A DNA stretch of 64,000 bases from Mixophyes australis (lineage: Eukaryota > Chordata > Amphibia > Anura > Limnodynastidae): assembly GCA_036250195.1 (NCBI GenBank), contig JAVHZZ010000003.1, positions 59,747,289-59,811,288 on the forward strand. Reading direction: 5' to 3'. Positions within the stretch are counted from its first letter, which is position 1. Each line of letters begins with the position of its first letter. Positions 46,101 through 55,731 of the stretch are shown piece by piece. A program made the position numbers and the translations under genes. Under the pieces are notes generated by a model, which was not told where the DNA came from, searched no databases, and was given only the letters and a program-made list of their open reading frames with translations.

Positions 46101-49100
46101 TGCAGCCCCTTCTGTGTCTCTCTCATTGCAGCCCCCTCAGTGTCTCTCTCATTGCAGCCCCCTCCGTGTCTCTCTCATTGCAGCCCCCTCCGTGTCTCTC
46201 TTATTGCAGCCCCTTCTGTGTCTCTCTCATTGCAGCCCCTTTTGTGTCTCTCTCATTGCAGCCCCTTTTGTGTCTCTCTCATTGCAGCCCTCTCAGTGTC
46301 TCTCTCATTGCAGCCCCCTCCGTGTCTCTCTCATTGCAGCCCCTTTTGTGTCTCTCTCATTGCAGCCCCCTCCGTGTCTCTCTCATTGCAGACCCCTCAG
46401 TGTCTCTCTCATTGCAGACCCCTCAGTGTCTCTCTCATTGCAGCCCCCTCCGTGTCTCTCTCATTGCAGCCCCCTCCGTGTCTCTCTCATTGCAGACCCC
46501 TCCGTGTCTCTCTCATTGCAGCCCCCTCAGTGTCTCTCTCATTGCAGCCCCCTCCGTGTCTCTCTCATTGCAGCCCCTTCTGTGTCTCTCTCATTGCAGC
46601 CCCTTCTGTGTCTCTCTCATTGCAGCCCCCTCCGTGTCTCTCTCATTGCAGCCCCTTCTGTGTCTCTCTCATTGCAGCCCCTTCTGTGTCTCTCTCATTG
46701 CAGCCCCCTCAGTGTCTCTCTCATTGCAGCCCCTTCTGTGTCTCTCTCATTGCAGCCCCCTCCGTGTCTCTCTCATTGCAGCCCCCTCCGTGTCTCTCTC
46801 ATTGCAGCCCCTTCTGTGTCTCTCTCATTGCAGCCCCTTCTGTGTCTCTCTCATTGCAGCCCCCTCCGTGTCTCTCTCATTGCAGCCCCCTCCGTGTCTC
46901 TCTCATTGCAGCCCCTTTTGTGTCTCTCTCATTGCAGCCCTCTCAGTGTCTCTCTCATTGCAGCCCCTTCTGTGTCTCTCTCATTGCAGCCCCTTCTGTG
47001 TCTCTCTCATTGCAGCCCCTTCTGTGTCTCTCTCATTGCAGCCCCTTCTGTGTCTCTCTCATTGCAGCCCCTTTTGTGTCTCTCTCATTGCAGCCCTCTC
47101 AGTGTCTCTCTCATTGCAGCCCCTTCTGTGTCTCTCTCATTGCAGCCCCTTCTGTGTCTCTCTCATTGCAGCCCCTTCTGTGTCTCTCTCATTGCAGCCC
47201 CTTCTGTGTCTCTCTCATTGCAGCCCCCTCCGTGTCTCTCTCATTGCAGCCCCTTCTGTGTCTCTCTCATTGCAGCCCCTTCTGTGTCTCTCTCATTGCA
47301 GCCCCTTCTGTGTCTCTCTCATTGCAGCCCCCTCCGAGTCTCTCTCATTGCAGCCCCCTCAGTGTCTCTCTAATTGCAGCCCCCTCAGTGTCTCTCTCAT
47401 TGCAGCCCCCTCCGTGTCTCTCTTATTGCAGTCCCTTCTGTGTCTCTCTCATTGCAGCCCCCTCAGTGTCTCTCTCATTGCAGCCCCTTCTGTGTCTCTC
47501 TCATTGCAGCCCCCTCCGTGTCTCTCTCATTGCAGCCCCCTCCGTGTCTCTCTCATTGCAGCCCCCTCCGTGTCTCTCTCATTGCAGCCCCCTCCGTGTC
47601 TCTCTCATTGCAGCCCCCTCAGTGTCTCTCTCATTGCAGCCCCCTCAGTGTCTCTCTCATTGCAGCCCCCTCCGTGTCTCTCTTATTGCAGCCCCTTCTG
47701 TGTCTCTCTCATTGCAGCCCCCTCAGTGTCTCTCTCATTGCAGCCCCTTCTGTGTCTCTCTCATTGCAGCCCCCTCAGTGTCTCTCTCATTGCAGCCCCC
47801 TCCGTGTCTCTCTCATTGCAGCCCCCTCCGTGTCTCTCTCATTGCAGCCCCTTCTGTGTCTCTCTCATTGCAGCCCCCTCAGTGTCTCTCTCATTGCAGC
47901 CCCCTCCGTGTCTCTCTCATTGCAGCCCCCTCAGTGTCTCTCTCATTGCAGCCCCCTCAGTGTCTCTCTCATTGCAGCCCCTTCTGTGTCTCTCTTATTG
48001 CAGCCCCCTCCGTGTCTCTCTCATTGCAGCCCCTTCTGTGTCTCTCTCATTGCAGCCCCCTCCGTGTCTCTCTCATTGCAGCCCCCTCCGTGTCTCTCTC
48101 ATTGCAGCCCCCTCAGTGTCTCTCTCATTGCAGCCCCCTCAGTGTCTCTCTCATTGCAGCCCCCTCCGTGTCTCTCTCATTGCAGCCCCTTCTGTGTCTC
48201 TCTCATTGCAGCCCCTTCTGTGTCTCTCTCATTGCAGCCCCCTCAGTGTCTCTCTCATTGCAGCCCCCTCCGTGTCTCTCTCATTGCAGCCCCTTTTGTG
48301 TCTCTCTCATTGCAGCCCCTTTTGTGTCTCTCTCATTGCAGCCCTCTCAGTGTCTCTCTCATTGCAGCCCCCTTCTGTGTCTCTCTCATTGCAGCCCCTT
48401 CTGTGTCTCTCTCATTGCAGCCCCCTCCGTGTCTCTCTCATTGCAGCCCCCTCCGTGTCTCTCTCATTGCAGCCCCCTCAGTGTCTCTCTCATTGCAGCC
48501 CCCTCAGTGTCTCTCTCATTGCAGCCCCCTCCGTGTCTCTCTCATTGCAGCCCCTTCTGTGTCTCTCTCATTGCAGCCCCTTCTGTGTCTCTCTCATTGC
48601 AGCCCCCTCAGTGTCTCTCTTATTGCAGCCCCTTCTGTGTCTCTCTCATTGCAGCCCCTTCTGTGTCTCTCTCATTGCAGCCCCCTCCGTGTCTCTCTCA
48701 TTGCAGCCCCCTCCGTGTCTCTCTCATTGCAGCCCCCTCAGTGTCTCTCTCATTGCAGCCCCCTCCATGTCTCTCTCATTGCAGCCCCTTCTGTGTCTCT
48801 CTCATTGCAGCCCCCTTCTGTGTCTCTCTCATTGCAGCCCCCTCCGTGTCTCTCTCATTGCAGCCCCCTCCGTGTCTCTCTCATTGCAGCCCCTTCTGTG
48901 TCTCTCTTATTGCAGCCCCTTCTGTGTCTCTCTCATTGCAGCCCCTTCTGTGTCTCTCTCATTGCAGCCCCCTCAGTGTCTCTCTCATTGCAGCCCCCTC
49001 AGTGTCTCTCTCATTGCAGCCCCCTCCGTGTCTCTCTTATTGCAGCCCCTTCTGTGTCTCTCTCATTGCAGCCCCCTCAGTGTCTCTCTCATTGCAGCCC

Positions 49101-52055
49101 CTTCTGTGTCTCTCTCATTGCAGCCCCCTCAGTGTCTCTCTCATTGCAGCCCCCTCCGTGTCTCTCTCATTGCAGCCCCCTCCGTGTCTCTCTTATTGCA
49201 GCCCCTTCTGTGTCTCTCTCATTGCAGCCCCTTCTGTGTCTCTCTCATTGCAGCCCCCTCCGTGTCTCTCTCATTGCAGCCCCCTCCGTGTCTCTCTCAT
49301 TGCAGCCCCCTCAGTGTCTCTCTCATTGCAGCCCCCTCCGTGTCTCTCTTATTGCAGCCCCTTCTGTGTCTCTCTCATTGCAGCCCCCTCAGTGTCTCTC
49401 TCATTGCAGCCCCTTCTGTGTCTCTCTCATTGCAGCCCCTTCTGTGTCTCTCTCATTGCAGCCCCCTCAGTGTCTCTCTCATTGCAGCCCCCTCCGTGTC
49501 TCTCTCATTGCAGCCCCCTCAGTGTCTCTCTCATTGCAGCCCCTTCTGTGTCTCTCTCATTGCAGCCCCCTCCGTGTCTCTCTCATTGCAGCCCCTTTTG
49601 TGTCTCTCTCATTGCAGCCCTCTCAGTGTCTCTCTCATTGCAGCCCCTTCTGTGTCTCTCTCATTGCAGCCCCTTCTGTGTCTCTCTCATTGCAGCCCCC
49701 TCCGTGTCTCTCTCATTGCAGCCCCTTTTGTGTCTCTCTCATTGCAGCCCCTTCTGTGTCTCTCTCATTGCAGCCCCTTCTGTGTCTCTCTCATTGCAGC
49801 CCCTTCTGTGTCTCTCTCATTGCAGCCCCCTCCGTGTCTCTCTCATTGCAGCCCCCTCAGTGTCTCTCTCATTGCAGCCCCCTCAGTGTCTCTCTCATTG
49901 CAGCCCCCTCAGTGTCTCTCTCATTGCAGCCCCTTTTGTGTCTCTCTCATTGCAGCCCCTTCTGTGTCTCTCTCATTGCAGCCCCCTCAGTGTCTCTCTC
50001 ATTGCAGCCCCCTCCGTGTCTCTCTCATTGCAGCCCCTTTTGTGTCTCTCTCATTGCAGCCCCTTTTGTGTCTCTCTCATTGCAGCCCCTTCTGTGTCTC
50101 TCTCATTGCAGCCCCCTCAGTGTCTCTCTCATTGCAGCCCCTTTTGTGTCTCTCTCATTGCAGCCCCTTTTGTGTCTCTCTCATTGCAGCCCCTTCTGTG
50201 TCTCTCTCATTGCAGCCCCCTCCGTGTCTCTCTCATTGCAGCCCCCTCAGTGTCTCTCTCATTGCAGCCCCTTTTGTGTCTCTCTCATTGCAGCCCCTTT
50301 TGTGTCTCTCTCATTGCAGCCCCTTCTGTGTCTCTCTCATTGCAGCCCCCTCCGTGTCTCTCTCATTGCAGCCCCCTCAGTGTCTCTCTTATTGCAGCCC
50401 CCTCCGTGTCTCTCTCATTGCAGCCCCTTCCGTGTCTCTCTCATTGCAGCCCCTTCCGTGTCTCTCTCATTGCAGCCCCCTCAGTGTCTCTCTCATTGCA
50501 GCCCCCTCAGTGTCTCTCTCATTGCAGCCCCTTTTGTGTCTCTCTCATTGCAGCCCCTTCTGTGTCTCTCTCATTGCAGCCCCTTCTGTGTCTCTCTCAT
50601 TGCAGCCCCTTCTGTGTCTCTCTCATTGCAGCCCCCTCCGTGTCTCTCTCATTGCAGCCCCCTCCGTGTCTCTCTCATTGCAGCCCCTTCCGTGTCTCTC
50701 TCATTGCAGCCCCCTCAGTGTCTCTCTCATTGCAGCCCCCTCAGTGTCTCTCTCATTGCAGCCCCCTCAGTGTCTCTCTCATTGCAGCCCCTTCTGTGTC
50801 TCTCTCATTGCAGCCCCTTCTGTGTCTCTCTCATTGCAGCCCCCTCCGTGTCTCTCTCATTGCAGCCCCCTCCGTGTCTCTCTCATTGCAGCCCCCTCCG
50901 TGTCTCTCTCATTGCAGCCCCCTCAGTGTCTCTCTCATTGCAGCCCCCTCAGTGTCTCTCTCATTGCAGCCCCCTCAGTGTCTCTCTCATTCCACTCCTC
51001 CGTGTGTATCTCATTCCAGACTCCTCCATGTCTTTCTCATTCCAAACTCCTCCATGTCTATCTTATTGCCCCCTTCGTGCCTCTCTCCTTGCTGCAGCCT
51101 TCATGCCTCTCTCATTGCCCCCTCCAAGCCTGTGTCATTGCTGCCCCTTCCATGTCTCTCCCATTACAGTCTCTTCATCTCTCTCATTGCCCCCTATGTG
51201 CCTCTCTCATTGCCCCTCCATATCTCTCTCATTGCCCCTCCATGTCTCTCTCATTGCCCCTCCATGTCTCTCTCATTGCCCCTCTGTGTCTCTCTCATTG
51301 CTGCCCCCTCCCTATAGCTGGTGCAAATTCTCACCCTTTTCCTGGATTTGCTCTTAACTCTAAATGAGGCCCATGGCGCTGAGTAAGATCTTGTGTCCAT
51401 GTATCTAAATATATTCATAGAATTAATGTGTGTGTCCAGAGCAGGGTAAGCAACAAGTGCACCTCAAATGGGACAGCCACTAGCCACAACTTCTGTAGTT
51501 TATTTAAAACATTACTCTGAAAACAGAAAGAGGAACATATTCTGGTTAAAATCATGAAGCTGGATTCCATACTATAAACCAAAGAGTACCGTGAGTAAAG
51601 AGCTGCGGCGGCTCTCGCCCTCTTCCGTCGGTTCGCGTCCCGGCTGTCATGGCAACAGCCAGGACGTAATTTCTGGTTTCTTCGTCCTGGCCGTCACCTG
51701 GGCCACGGGCGGGATGCTCACAGTATTAGCGCCGTGTCCCTGCAAATGGGCAGCCAGGCGCGTGCGCAATTAGAACATTTTAGTTCCTGAATCTGCTTTA
51801 AAATGTTTTTCACAGTAAATGTACTTTTGGTGCTTTGTGCTACCTCAAGTATTATGAGAACTTTTGGAAGTAACAGGCTTTGTGAAGGAGCTTTAAATTT
51901 TATTTGTCTGTTGTAGTCTATGGGGGGGTCCTTCTGAGTGCTTCGAGCTTTTAAAAATGTATGAGAGTAATAACTGTTTCCTGCAGTGAGATTTAGGTGC
52001 CGGGGGCCCTGAGTGAAGGGGATCCAGAGCACATCCCCACCCTAATCTGGCTCTG
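37138..52055. mobile_element. Candidate hAT-type element carrying the 26-bp array
   Basis: CAGAGCTGGATTAAGG at 37,138-37,153 and the inverse of CAGAGCCAGATTAGGG at 52,040-52,055 are facing termini of the same type as those of the hAT element at 22,401. They enclose the whole minisatellite. I find no matching 8-bp duplication outside them (TTTGGGCC on the left, ATCTAACA on the right), so they may instead be ends of two elements, or one whose duplications have decayed. Confidence 0.4.
37260..51310. repeat. 26-bp minisatellite, about 14 kb, roughly 500 uniform copies plus diverged edges
   Basis: The consensus unit is TGTCTCTCTCATTGCAG followed by a 9-bp variable block (CCCCCTCAG in the commonest form). 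From about 37,950 to 50,990 nearly all units are 26 bp and identical except for a small set of block variants: CCCCCTCAG, CCCCCTCCG, CCCCTTCTG, CCCCTTTTG, CCCTCTCAG, CCCCTTCCG and ACCCCTCAG, plus TCTTATTG for TCTCATTG. The edges (37,260-37,950 and 50,990-51,310) are diverged with irregular spacing. Three consecutive units (78 bp) contain no stop in any plus-strand frame, so apparent proteins of over 4,600 residues arise; they are not credible genes. The strand is about 73% pyrimidine with C far above G. Confidence 0.98.
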
Positions 52056-52288
52056 ATCTAACATTACCTGTAGTAGCACAAGATGGGCGAGCAGCTTCCG
52101 TCACTGAGATCTCCATGTAGCGTCAGTATGCAGCATGCAGTAGTCGCTGGTCTATACATAATGGCCATGAGCAGCAATTAGATTTAATTGGTATGCTGTT
52201 TATATTGAACAAATGTACAAAGCACCTAATTCTTTGCTTTTGTTAATCATTTGGCCATTTATAGTTCTAGTGAGGTGTCTTAATTTAT
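51311..52288. other. Array flank with a CpG-rich patch
   Basis: A GC- and CpG-rich patch at 51,600-51,770 contains CCCGGCTGTCATGGCAACAG, which resembles the GC-rich hairpin part of frog LTRs (compare 26,104). No gene is seen; an LTR fragment is possible. Confidence 0.35.
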
Positions 52289-52296
52289 TTTAATAG

Positions 52297-52610
52297 CATA
52301 CTTGCCAACTCTCCCGGAATGTCCGGGAGACTCCCGCATTTTGCGAGAGTCTCCCGGACTCCCGGGCGAGTGTGGCAATCTCCCGAATTCTGCCCACTTC
52401 CTAGTGAAGTGGGCAGAATTAGATCCCAAACGCCGCGATTCCCGATGAATCGCGGCGTTTAGCCCCGCCCCCCGCTGTCAAATGACGCAATTTGCGTCAT
52501 GTCGTCACAGGGGGCGGGGCCGAAATGACACGATTTTGGCCGCCCCGCCCCCTCACGCCCCCTCCACTGGCTGGCTCCCGGAAGAGAGCTGAAGAAAGTA
52601 GGTAAGTATG
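52297..52610. mobile_element. hAT-type MITE built of consecutive hairpins, 314 bp
   Basis: It begins CATACTTGCC and ends with the inverse of CATACTTACCTAC. TTTAATAG lies on both sides (52,289-52,296 and 52,611-52,618), an exact 8-bp duplication. The interior is a row of stem-loops: TCCCGG/CCGGGA, GAGACTCCCGC paired with GCGAGAGTCTC, AATTCTGCCCACTTC paired with its inverse, AACGCCGCGATT/AATCGCGGCGTT and GACGCAA/TTGCGTC. No coding capacity. Confidence 0.93.
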
Positions 52611-54071
52611 TTTAATAGTGACTTCTCTGCTGAAGTTGCCTTAGAAACATGTTTCAGGCTGTTTTCCTATTGTTTAAAAAGCATTTACGGTATAGAAAAA
52701 AAGCAGTAAATAAAGACATTAGCTTTTAGAATATTAAAGTCTCTATAGTTCTTTTTTTCTTTGACAAGCCGGAAATCTGGTAATTTCATGCAGCATTTGT
52801 ACCTGCCTCTTGTAGAACGGGTCTTGTTTAGAAACTATCACTTTGAAATAGCAGAGTTTCCGGATTTACAGTCAAACCTCTAAAAATGTTTGATCTACTT
52901 ACTGTATCAAGACAAAGTGTGAAATTGTGTTCTGAGGCTAAACATGAAAAGCATTATTTCTACAGTATGTGTTACAAACCCTAGAAGATTGCAAAAAATT
53001 AAACATGCGTCGTCTGCCTAAAAAATACCCACAATCAGTGCCGTAACTAGACATTTTAGTGCCCTGGGCGAGACAGGGCACCGGCGCCCCCCATCTAAGT
53101 GGGAGTGACATTTGTCAAGTGGGTGTGGCCAACCTAATGTGGGGGTGTGGCTAGCACTTTACTGAAAAAATTCTGTTACACATTTGCAAATGCATGATAA
53201 GCCAAATGCATGATTATATAGATATAGATATAGAGAGAGAGATATCTATAACTCTATCTATAGTTCTGATGCATATGGCTTCTCATACATTTGCTATTAT
53301 GTGTATTATAAAATAGAAATGATTAAACTTATAGTTGAGAAATAGAGAGAGATTAAGTAAAATAAGGTGCTAGTGAGATCAGTGGGAGTAGAGGTGGGTC
53401 GGAAGGGTAGTGGTGTATAAGTGGGCTGGAATAGGAGGTTGGATATGGATTAGGTAGGTGGAAGGAATGAGTGAGATTGGTAGTGGAATGGAATAGAATT
53501 GAGAATTATGCTCTTATAGGAGCAGTTTGTTGTGAAAAATACTTTTGTCTAGCAGTGGTCGTCAGCGGTGATCGGCGCTGTAGTTGCAGCCGAGCGGCTT
53601 CCTGCTTTAGCATTTGTAATGCAAGTTTGCATTCCAAATACTAAACTTCCTGTCAGTGGAACGCACATGCGTTCAACTGCTTCCGATGCCGGGAATAGTT
53701 TGTTTCTCTTGGGGGAAGCTCAAGCTAGCAGGCAGATGGATGTATGAGCGCTGTGTGTAGGGATTGAGCCTGGGCGCAGGTAGCGAGCGGCTAATGCGCC
53801 CACTTGGGCTTACGCCCTGGGCGACAGCACCACCCGCACCTGCCTAGTTATGTCTCTGTGCCCCATAATGTGTCAATGCAAAATCACACACTGCTAAAAT
53901 GTGAATGAATAATACATTTACCATTCTCTTCTAATGTTGGTTTTAACTCTGGTGACATGACCAGTTAAAATCATTTTTTTTAAAATATAAATAAAAGCTA
54001 TTATTTTAAACAAATTGTACTTTGTCTCATAGGGATCTGTCTGCAGTGGTAGCTAGGCGCATATTATATTA

Positions 54072-54200
54072 CTAATATTATTATTATTGTATTTTATTCA
54101 TAAAGCGCCACAAAGGGTCTTCAGCGTCATACAGAAAGCATACAGTAAAATATAGTCAAAACAGTACTATAGACAGCAACAAGAAGTTGAACATGAGACA
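54072..54200 (-). mobile_element. LINE 3' end fragment inside the hAT composite
   Basis: TTATTATTATTGTATTTTAT, then AAGCGCCACAAAGGGTCTTC and GCGTCATACAG match the minus-strand 3' end of the LINE at 9,390-9,445. Confidence 0.65.
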
Positions 54201-54556
54201 TAATGTAGGGAGGACTCTGCCTCTGAGATCTTAAATTGGAGATAATTCTAAATATTGGTATGTACAATATGGTTTTTTAAATCAGTAAACAGAAAACCCA
54301 CTTTGAACATAAACTGTCCACAGACAGCGCAGGTCACATCTTACTACCATTTTTACAATAAGTATAAAAGAACCTTAAATGGTTATTATTCAATGATGAA
54401 TATCAAGAGGGATGGGGCTCAGGTTCTCACAGCAGTCCGCTGGCTTTTGCATTTAATATCAGTAGTGTAAAAACGTAAATAATTTTGTGTGCAAAAAAAT
54501 AATTTATGCTGTGTGCGGCTGCTGACATTGCACATTACCTAGTTTAAAGTTTACAA

Positions 54557-54584
54557 TGACCATGTACTTTATAGTACATGGTCA
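54557..54584. other. Perfect 11-bp inverted repeat
   Basis: TGACCATGTAC and GTACATGGTCA face each other across TTTATA. No terminator-like or RNA-gene context is visible. Confidence 0.7.
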
Positions 54585-54698
54585 CTGTATAGGTTATCAC
54601 ATTTACAGTATGCACAGTTATACTAGATATGACTGAGTTTTGGGATGAACCATTTTGTGGTACTAACTTCTCTAGCAGTGTTGTTCAGCGGTGATCGG

Positions 54699-54880
54699 CG
54701 CTGTAGCTGCGGCCGAGCGGCTTTCTGCTTTGGCATTTGGAACACAAGTTTGCATTCCAAATGCATAACTTCCTGTCAATGGAACGCATGTGCGTTCCAC
54801 TGACAGGTAGTGAGGCATTTGGAATGCAAACTTGCGTTCCAAATGCCAAAGCAGGAAGCTGCTCGGCCGCAGCTACAGCG
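54699..54880. repeat. 182-bp near-perfect palindrome in the hAT composite
   Basis: The arms are about 90 bp each with roughly eight mismatches and almost no spacer, centred near 54,789 on AACGCATGTGCGTT. The left arm starts CGCTGTAGCTGCGGCCGAGC; the right arm ends GCTCGGCCGCAGCTACAGCG. In the earlier partial copy (53,575-53,690) only the left arm and centre remain. Confidence 0.93.
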
Positions 54881-55192
54881 TCCGATGCCAGGAATAGGTT
54901 GTTTCTCGGCAGGCAGATGGATGTAAGAGCGTTGTGTGCGGTGATTGAGCCTGGGCACAGAGGCAGGTAGCGGGCGGCTAATGCGCCCCCTTGGGCTTGC
55001 GCCCTGGGCGACGGCACCGCCCGCACCTGCCTCGTTACGGCTCTGCCCACAATGCCTTATTCAGACATTAATGATGTTAGATTAAAACCGTTGGATGAAG
55101 ACTTTTGTGCATCTTAATATGCCTGTAGCTGTATTTTTATACTTAAACTTAAATCTCTCCCTATAATGCACATATTCTGCTGGAAACTCTTA

Positions 55193-55731
55193 GGGCTAGA
55201 TTTACTAAACTGCGGGTTTGAAAAAGTGGAGATGTTGCCTATAGCAACCAATCAGATTCTAGCTTTCCCCTTAGATTGTACGCTCCTTTGAGCAGGGTCA
55301 TCTCTCCTCCTGTCTTCACCACTTTTAACTCTGCTCTCCAGCTACCTAGCCCTCCTCCTCGAGGACCCTCTTCCCCCCCTGTCCCCTCTCGCTCCCTCCT
55401 CTCCCCTCTGGGGGTCTCCCTGTCATCCCTGCCCTCCCTCGTATGCGGACCTTCCCCTCTCCTCTCCCCTACCCCTAGCTATGCTTTTAGCTCACTGAGT
55501 TACTGTGCTTATTGTTTACTGTACTGTGCTGTGCTGTCTCACCTCGTATTATAATTTAGTTCGTCCCTCTACGGCGCTACGGACACCTAGTGGCGCCCTA
55601 TAAATAAAAATTTAAATTAATTAATAGCTTTTATTTTGTAGAATGCGCAAAATAAATGATAGCTAGAATATGATTGGTTGCTATAGGCAACATCTCCACT
55701 TTTTCAAACCCGCCGTTTATTAAATATACCC
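55193..55731. mobile_element. Palindromic Harbinger-like MITE, copy 5, split by a retroposon
   Basis: The left part (55,193-55,266) and right part (55,625-55,731) join into a complete MITE with termini GGGCTAGATTTACTAAACTG and, inverted, GGGTATATTTAATAAACGG. TTA lies on both flanks, with one extra A on the right. Confidence 0.92.
55267..55624 (+). mobile_element. LINE 3' end inserted into the MITE, 358 bp
   Basis: The insert begins CCCCTTAGATTGTACGCTCC and ends ACGGCGCTACGGACACCTAG, TGGCGCCCTATAAATAAAAA and an AT-rich tail. It is the inverse of 9,380-9,740. TAGCTTT occurs on both sides (55,260-55,266 and 55,625-55,631), a 7-bp target duplication. Confidence 0.93.

Larger units (their letters stand above)
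53036..55045. mobile_element. Composite hAT-type element with two right ends, 2,010 bp
   Basis: The left end is CAGTGCCGTAACTAG (53,036-53,050). The outer right end is the inverse of CAGAGCCGTAACGAG (55,031-55,045). CCCACAAT flanks both (53,028-53,035 and 55,046-55,053), an exact 8-bp duplication. A second right end, the inverse of CAGAGACATAACTAG, sits inside at 53,847-53,861. The right-arm sequence (AGCGGTGATCGGCGCTGTAG onward) occurs twice, at 53,563 and 54,686. The stretch between the right arms (53,862-54,640) includes a LINE 3' fragment. No transposase is present. Confidence 0.85.

Noticed and set aside
37950..50990. CRISPR array
   Set aside because: Units are contiguous with no unique spacers, there are no cas genes, and the surroundings are eukaryotic transposons.
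37187..51367. Apparent giant proteins of about 4,700 and 4,670 residues on the plus strand
   Set aside because: They are translations of the same 26-bp repeat in different frames. All three frames stay open because the repeat lacks stops, there is no selection signature for one frame, and the sequence has no domain.
37138..52055. Confirmed hAT target duplication around the large array
   Set aside because: The 8 bp outside the two candidate ends do not match, so the element is reported only as a candidate.
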